Assembly (NCBI GenBank): GCA_024401335.1
Contig: JAKSLH010000004.1
Location: 120,800-184,799 of the forward strand
Direction of reading: 5' to 3'
Source of the DNA: Bacteroidales bacterium
GTDB lineage: Bacteria > Bacteroidota > Bacteroidia > Bacteroidales > Marinilabiliaceae
DNA: 64,000 nucleotides
Within the stretch, counting starts at the first letter, position 1, and each line of letters begins with the position of its first letter. The position numbers were made by a program, and so were the translations under genes. The notes under the pieces are model-generated. The model saw nothing but the letters and a program-made list of their open reading frames with translations. It searched no databases and was not told where the DNA came from. This document shows, piece by piece, positions 60,313 to 64,000 of the stretch.

Positions 60313-61938
60313 TTAGTCGTTCTTCTTGCGAGTAGGGAACTTGATGTCGAGACCTAAGCCAAACACTCTGTTGGTACGTGTGAAGCTGTCCTTGCCTGCC
60401 AAAGCGCCACTTGCAACCAAGGCATTTGCCATATCAGGACCAGCCATTGTTGTAGCCATGGCCGAGAGATTGTTGTAGTCTTTAGTCTCCTTGTTGTATG
60501 TTCCGTAGTTTGTCTGGAAGTATGCTACATTGAGCTTGAAACGCTCGTTGATAGGAATACCGAAACCGCAACCGATAGTGTACGAACTGACGTTGAAGCT
60601 AATGTCGCTCATATAGTCATCGGTGAACTGGTACTTTGTTCGCTGTACACCGGCAGAAGCCTGAAGGTGGCTGCAGATATCATATTCAGCACCAAACATA
60701 TATTCGAATGTGTTGCCATCAAGCTGCTTCTGATGATCACCATACTGCTTTGCCTGCTTATCGAAGAAGAGATGATAGCCTGCTGTAAAACGCAACTTCT
60801 CAATAGGCTCATACTGAACACCGACTGTGAGCAATGCTGGAGCATCTTCTGCAACAGTCTTGCCATCGGCGAACTTCTGCAATGAGGCGATATTGTCGGC
60901 GCTCTGTGAGTTAGCCGATTTGTTCTTCAAGCGCATACGTGTCTTGAAGTCATATTTAACGGCGAAATTGAACTGACCTATCTTATAGTCGAGACCAATA
61001 ACAGGAGCTACGCCTGCACCTGTCTGGTCGCAGTTGAGGGTGATATCTGCAGTAGCAACAGCCAAAGTACCTGCTGCCTGAGCCGAAGTAGCGTATGTCT
61101 GTGCCATAGTAGCATACTGCTGAGCCTGAGCGGCATAAGTAGCTGCTTCTGTTGCCATGCCAGCTGCTGCATACTGCTCGGCTGCTGCCTTGCATTGTTC
61201 TGCTGCTGCCTTGCATTTGCCTGCGCCCTCAAGAGCCTGAGTGTAAAGATTACCGAAATATTCAGGTGAGTTGACCATCTGACCATCAACCTGCACCTGG
61301 ATGTTGCGGATATATCCGTAGTAGTTGCATGTACCATAGAGGACACGTGCACCAACATAAGCCGAGAGATTCTCACCGAACTTATGAGCCGCACCTACCT
61401 GAGCGCCAAAATAGTACTGACGACCCTTGAGGTAGCTTTCGAAATCATAAGCTGTGATGTTGAGGCCATAGCTCTGAGCTAAGCCTGGAAGAAGAGACAC
61501 GACGCTTTCGAAAGAACCGAGGCCCTTGTCGAAGATCGCCTTACCACCACCACCTGTTATTGAGAAATTGAACTGGAAGCTCCAGTCGTTTTTGTTATAT
61601 GCAGCCTGAATAGAAGGTACGAAAGGTGCGTCAGCTTTACCTTCGAACTTCTTTGTTGCACTCTTGCCGTTATTTGCACCATAGACAAATGAAGGGAAAG
61701 TAGAGGTAACAGTACGAGTCTGATGAGCATTCTGCCAGTTAAGGGAGAGATGAAAGCCCTCTTCAAGGAAAGCTACACCGGCAGGATTAGAGTAAACACC
61801 ATCGATGCCTATAGCGGCGTCACGTGAAGGGTTGCGAAGAAATGCCACATTCTGATTGGTGTTTGTGAGAAGACCACCAGCGAAAGCCGACGAAGATGCC
61901 ATCACAAACAAAGCAGCAATTGCAAGAAAGTTTTTCAT
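60313..61938 (-). CDS. FadL/OmpP1/TodX-like outer-membrane protein with Ala/Gln-rich insert
   Basis: A 541-residue outer-membrane transporter. The signal peptide (1-20, ending AFAG) is followed by a FadL-type N-terminus (GGLLTNTNQNVAFLRNPSRDAAIGIDGVYSNPAGVAFL), in which the NPAG motif is characteristic of the family that brings hydrophobic compounds across the outer membrane. The middle has an unusual Ala/Gln/Tyr-rich coiled segment (about 240-300; KCKAAAEQCKAAAEQYAAAGMATEA...) with near-repeats, not part of the usual FadL barrel. The C-terminal half is typical barrel. The terminal residue is not aromatic. Its promoter lies 30 bp upstream with a dyad further up. Confidence 0.82.
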   Translation of the reverse strand: MKNFLAIAALFVMASSSAFAGGLLTNTNQNVAFLRNPSRDAAIGIDGVYSNPAGVAFLEEGFHLSLNWQNAHQTRTVTSTFPSFVYGANNGKSATKKFEGKADAPFVPSIQAAYNKNDWSFQFNFSITGGGGKAIFDKGLGSFESVVSLLPGLAQSYGLNITAYDFESYLKGRQYYFGAQVGAAHKFGENLSAYVGARVLYGTCNYYGYIRNIQVQVDGQMVNSPEYFGNLYTQALEGAGKCKAAAEQCKAAAEQYAAAGMATEAATYAAQAQQYATMAQTYATSAQAAGTLAVATADITLNCDQTGAGVAPVIGLDYKIGQFNFAVKYDFKTRMRLKNKSANSQSADNIASLQKFADGKTVAEDAPALLTVGVQYEPIEKLRFTAGYHLFFDKQAKQYGDHQKQLDGNTFEYMFGAEYDICSHLQASAGVQRTKYQFTDDYMSDISFNVSSYTIGCGFGIPINERFKLNVAYFQTNYGTYNKETKDYNNLSAMATTMAGPDMANALVASGALAGKDSFTRTNRVFGLGLDIKFPTRKKND

Positions 61939-61969
61939 TATACTTTGAAACTAATAATTATTTACGGCG

Positions 61970-61977
61970 CGAAGTTA
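61970..61977 (-). promoter_or_regulatory. -7 box of the FadL-like gene
   Basis: On the minus strand TAACTTCG (one mismatch to TAnnTTTG), about 31 bp before the ATG. Confidence 0.45.
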
Positions 61978-61994
61978 GTACATTTAGTTTAAAC

Positions 61995-62012
61995 TATACT
62001 ACAAATAGTATA
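61995..62012 (-). repeat. Dyad upstream of the FadL-like promoter
   Basis: TATACTA (61995-62001), CAAA, TAGTATA (62006-62012): a perfect 7+7 dyad at the position of a -33 element, so a possible activator or repressor site. Confidence 0.5.
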
Positions 62013-62118
62013 AATAATTCGGGTTATAAAAGAAAATATACACACTCTGTTAATCTGTACAGGTTGTTTATTCCGGAATTATTGTCAATATTTGCATATC
62101 AGAGTGAGTATACAAAAT

Positions 62119-62241
62119 ATGGCAGACTACATACTGAAACAAATAGATATGATTGGTCAGATGCTTAGGGCTATTGCAAAGAAACTGGACATCGGAAGAG
62201 CCTGGTGTCATCTGCATCTACCCGATGCAGCAACTTCGTAA
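62119..62241 (+). pseudogene. Short chimeric reading frame (N-terminal fragment of an unknown protein)
   Basis: ATG GCA GAC starts a 40-codon frame reading MADYILKQIDMIGQMLRAI (first 19 residues), an amphipathic helix start like those of small conserved Bacteroidales proteins. After AKKLDIGR it runs out of sense (AWCHLHLPDAATS) because it crosses into another gene's frame (62153-62425). It looks like the start of one gene joined to the tail of another by deletion. The identity of the first gene is not known. Confidence 0.4.
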
Positions 62242-62425
62242 CGACTGCCAGATCCGCATTCTCGAAATCTATGCATCGCAGGAAGCATACCAGAGTCACA
62301 TCAAGACCGCACATTTCCAAACCTATAAGCAAGGTACGCTCCACATGGTGAAGAACCTTGACCTCGTGGACATGCGACAGATGGCACCCGAATGTCTGCC
62401 GCAAATTTTCAACAAGGCAAAGTAA
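62153..62425 (+). pseudogene. C-terminal fragment of a putative quinol monooxygenase (ABM fold)
   Basis: The reading frame EEPGVICIYPMQQ ... ILEIYASQEAYQSHIKTAHFQTYKQGTLHMVKNLDLVDM matches the second half of YgiN/ABM-type monooxygenases (DEAAYQSHL-TPHF-KYKQGT pattern). The N-terminal strand and helix of the family are missing, the only start is TTG 62153, and its first 12 residues do not match. The missing part is replaced by the unrelated frame above. Either the gene is dead or a fused product is made. Confidence 0.6.
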
Positions 62426-62437
62426 ATATGCAACATT

Positions 62438-62473
62438 CCCCAATCCACGACGCATCTGAACTCGGGATTGGGG
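62438..62473. repeat. Inverted repeat after the monooxygenase fragment
   Basis: CCCCAATCC (62438-62446) pairs with GGATTGGGG (62465-62473), 9 perfect pairs without a clear T-run. Further on, CGGCTCA (62539-62545) and TGAGCCG (62581-62587) form another, looser inverted repeat. The remainder of the 62426-62645 gap is AT-rich and shows no gene. Confidence 0.5.
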
Positions 62474-62645
62474 ATTGGTGTATTTAAAGTATGTCAAACG
62501 CTAAAAAAATGCAGAGAATCTTATCAAAAGCGCAGAATCGGCTCAAAATAACAATTATTTAATCATTTTTAGGTTCATTGTGAGCCGATAAATCAGAAAT
62601 AATCGTTAATTCTGCACCGATTTATTCTATATAAGCATGGACAAT

Positions 62646-62903
62646 TCAAGAGAAACACTTCGTATGATGAACGAAGTAGTGCTTGCCATGATGTATGACT
62701 TCATAGCTATTGCTCATGCCAGTTTCCATCATCATGCGGATCTTCTCACTTGATTTCGGACTATGACAGTTGTAGAGGTTCTTGCCAATCGCCTCACCAT
62801 CGCGCTGACGTGCAACAGCATTTTGGTATAGCACAATTCCTTCCTTATCGCATACCGTAGCTGCAAAGGCTACATTTTCAAGATAGTCAAATGTCTGCTT
62901 CAT
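62646..62903 (-). CDS. Short PAS-like protein, probably truncated
   Basis: An 85-residue frame with the first two thirds of a PAS fold: FAATVCDKEGIVLYQNAVARQRDGEAIGKNLYNCHSPKSSEKIRMM, then EVIHHGKHYFVHHT. PAS domains normally continue for two more strands; here the frame ends in KCFS right after HHT. This could be a natural short single-domain sensor but looks like a truncation like its neighbours. Its ATG overlaps the stop of the acetyltransferase tail upstream (ATGA), as in an operon. Role unknown. Confidence 0.5.
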   Translation of the reverse strand: MKQTFDYLENVAFAATVCDKEGIVLYQNAVARQRDGEAIGKNLYNCHSPKSSEKIRMMMETGMSNSYEVIHHGKHYFVHHTKCFS

Positions 62904-63013
62904 ACGTTCTTGATAAATTCTGAAGGAACTCCACCGACAACAGTCCTTGGTGCTACATCCTTTATTACAACTGCTCCTGCTGCTACGTAATCTCTGTATT
63001 CTTGTACGGTCAT
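62900..63013 (-). pseudogene. C-terminal fragment of a hexapeptide acetyltransferase
   Basis: A 37-codon frame (ATG at 63013) whose residues VAAGAVVIKDVAPRTVVGGVP.. match the last left-handed beta-helix turn and tail of maltose/galactoside O-acetyltransferases. The preceding residues MTVQEYRDY are not part of that domain. The rest of the enzyme (more than 130 residues) is missing. It is too short to be active. Confidence 0.5.
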
Positions 63014-63028
63014 TGGTGTCTGTTATAA

Positions 63029-63733
63029 TTAATCCGGCTGCTGACCATCATGTGCCTTCCATGCACATTCAGTCAACTGCATATTGGTGAATACAGCCTT
63101 GAAAGATGATTCTTCTGGAGAACAGGCGTAGATACCAAAACTGATTTCGTCCTTTGCTTCATACATGTGGCAGACACGCATCTGGCTCCATTCCTTACCA
63201 TCTGTTGAGCACTCTATGCAGAAGTCATCCTCGCGGCGTGAGAGACGATACCACATGCTCTTCACGTCAGCAGGGATGGCTGTTGTTGCCCAATCGCTGT
63301 AGCCATGGTTTGTTGCTACGCTGCCAAGGTGCTGGAATTGCTCATTCTCGTACTCAATGCTTCCTTTCAGCCAGTTCTCTGAGTCGAGGTACATCACCAC
63401 ACCACACTGGTCAAAACGATGATGACTCTCCGTGAAGTCGGTCTTCACGATGAAACTAAAGAACTTCTCCTTGGTCTTCATCTGGAAGACAGGAGCATTG
63501 TCGTTCTGGAAATGGTAGTAGGTGCGTTGCCAAAGGTCAGTGTGTGGTTTGGTAACAACCTCGATGGTGTCACCGTTGATCACACACGACTCCGGTTCGC
63601 GTGTCCATTGGAAATCCTCTATATTTAGTGTCATAATATTTGTTTCTTCGTTGACGTTTGAGGTCTTTGCCTCCTTGTTGCCACATGCTGCCAGCATAGC
63701 AAGCATGGCGAGTGATAAAAATGTCTTTTTCAT
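63029..63733 (-). CDS. Lipoprotein with a DUF1349-like (concanavalin-like) domain
   Basis: A 234-residue lipoprotein: lipobox LAAC puts the lipid on Cys17. The mature part is a DUF1349-type beta-sandwich (related to yeast regulation-of-enolase protein 1): FQWTREPESCVINGDTIEVVTKPHTDLWQ, FFSFIVKTDFTESHHRFDQCGVVMYLDSENWLKGSIEYEN, and SFGIYACSP near the end. These domains resemble carbohydrate-binding lectins; a role in glycan binding is inferred. ATG 63733 is used because the longer frame (63940) runs over the AbiEi fragment and lacks homology. The gene appears intact, unlike its neighbours. Confidence 0.78.
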   Translation of the reverse strand: MKKTFLSLAMLAMLAACGNKEAKTSNVNEETNIMTLNIEDFQWTREPESCVINGDTIEVVTKPHTDLWQRTYYHFQNDNAPVFQMKTKEKFFSFIVKTDFTESHHRFDQCGVVMYLDSENWLKGSIEYENEQFQHLGSVATNHGYSDWATTAIPADVKSMWYRLSRREDDFCIECSTDGKEWSQMRVCHMYEAKDEISFGIYACSPEESSFKAVFTNMQLTECAWKAHDGQQPD

Positions 63734-63743
63734 TATATAGTTA

Positions 63744-64000
63744 TTAATAGTCGCAAAGTGCTTTCTCTGGCGATGCAATGAGGTACCGCACATCTCCGCT
63801 TCCCTGCATCGAAATACCGATAGGGAAATACTCCGTTGGACAGTTCTGATAGTGATAGTTACCCAGTGGATTGCTGAAATTGCGAGAGTGCTTGGTGGTG
63901 ATGGATTGAACAAGATGGACGCGTTCTGGTATAAGTCCATGATAGCGCAACGCCCAACTCATAGAGACATACGAAGGACCGTAGAGTTGGTTGGCGATAA
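63744..64000 (-). pseudogene. AbiEi-type antitoxin fragment (continues beyond window)
   Basis: The frame is open to the window edge and reads IANQLYGPSYVSMSWALRYHG, then IPERVHLVQSITTKHSRNFSNPLGNYHYQ and RYLIASPEKALCDY before a stop. It matches the middle of AbiEi-family antitoxins of type IV toxin-antitoxin or abortive-infection systems. The family normally goes on for about 100 residues after 'SPEKALCD', so the C-terminus is missing. The stop is followed within 10 bp by the lipoprotein start. No partner toxin (AbiEii) is in this window. The 5' end lies beyond the window, and the N-terminal helix-turn-helix cannot be seen. Confidence 0.7.

Noticed and set aside
63734-63940. Long N-terminal extension of the DUF1349-like lipoprotein
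   Set aside because: It overlaps the AbiEi fragment in another frame and would bury the lipoprotein signal peptide.

Overview
The window is a stretch of chromosome from an anaerobic member of the Bacteroidota, most likely order Bacteroidales (Prevotella-like; the genus cannot be fixed from sequence alone). The reasons are repeated promoters of the Bacteroidota type (TTG/TTTG, 19-21 bp, TAnnTTTG), type IX secretion (T9SS) parts and sorting domains, LytS/LytTR signalling, DUF2851, a menaquinone gene, a desulfoferrodoxin, and dipeptidyl peptidase IV. Most genes are housekeeping or single-copy conserved genes; accessory material lies mainly in the giant adhesin locus (about 5.4-22.9 kb) and at the decayed right end (62.1-64.0 kb).

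Layout. 1-5.4 kb: the end of a metallophosphoesterase, dipeptidyl peptidase IV, topoisomerase III (minus) and the RNase P RNA (minus). 5.4-21.7 kb: a minus-strand operon of a 4169-residue Ig-like repeat surface protein with a gliding-type (type B) T9SS C-terminal domain, a PorP/SprF outer-membrane protein, a PorE-like OmpA protein and a two-SPOR-like secreted protein. A small T9SS type A cargo protein is divergent at 22.1 kb. 23.2-29.3 kb: a DUF6057 membrane protein, a PD40 lipoprotein with a CxxCH haem motif, a LytS-type kinase, a LytTR regulator and DUF2851. 29.4-35.4 kb: tRNA-Arg, a 1663-residue exported protein of unknown function, and prmA. 35.6-39.2 kb: a membrane LytTR protein, a small membrane protein, and a three-gene TauE/SafE-like, NapH-like ferredoxin and small-protein operon.

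39.6-44.4 kb is the most interesting metabolic unit. A circularly permuted ATP-grasp ligase, an alpha-E protein, a transglutaminase-like protein and two AspA/AstE-like proteins are tightly packed behind one promoter with a dyad in the leader. The second AspA-like protein has lost both zinc-binding histidines and looks like a pseudoenzyme. The set looks like a system that makes and cleaves an unknown amide or peptide bond.

44.5-61.9 kb: tRNA-Pro, a low-molecular-weight phosphatase, menB, tRNA-Thr, a metallophosphoesterase, a DEAD-box (DEVD) helicase, an Lrp regulator, an MFS exporter, DUF1653, a secreted protein, an NlpC/P60 lipoprotein, asnB, a HAD hydrolase, desulfoferrodoxin, a LysR regulator, a YwqK-like repeat protein, xseA and a FadL-like porin. 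62.1-64.0 kb: several truncated or fused fragments (a quinol monooxygenase tail, a hexapeptide acetyltransferase tail, a short PAS protein, an AbiEi antitoxin fragment) and one intact DUF1349-like lipoprotein.
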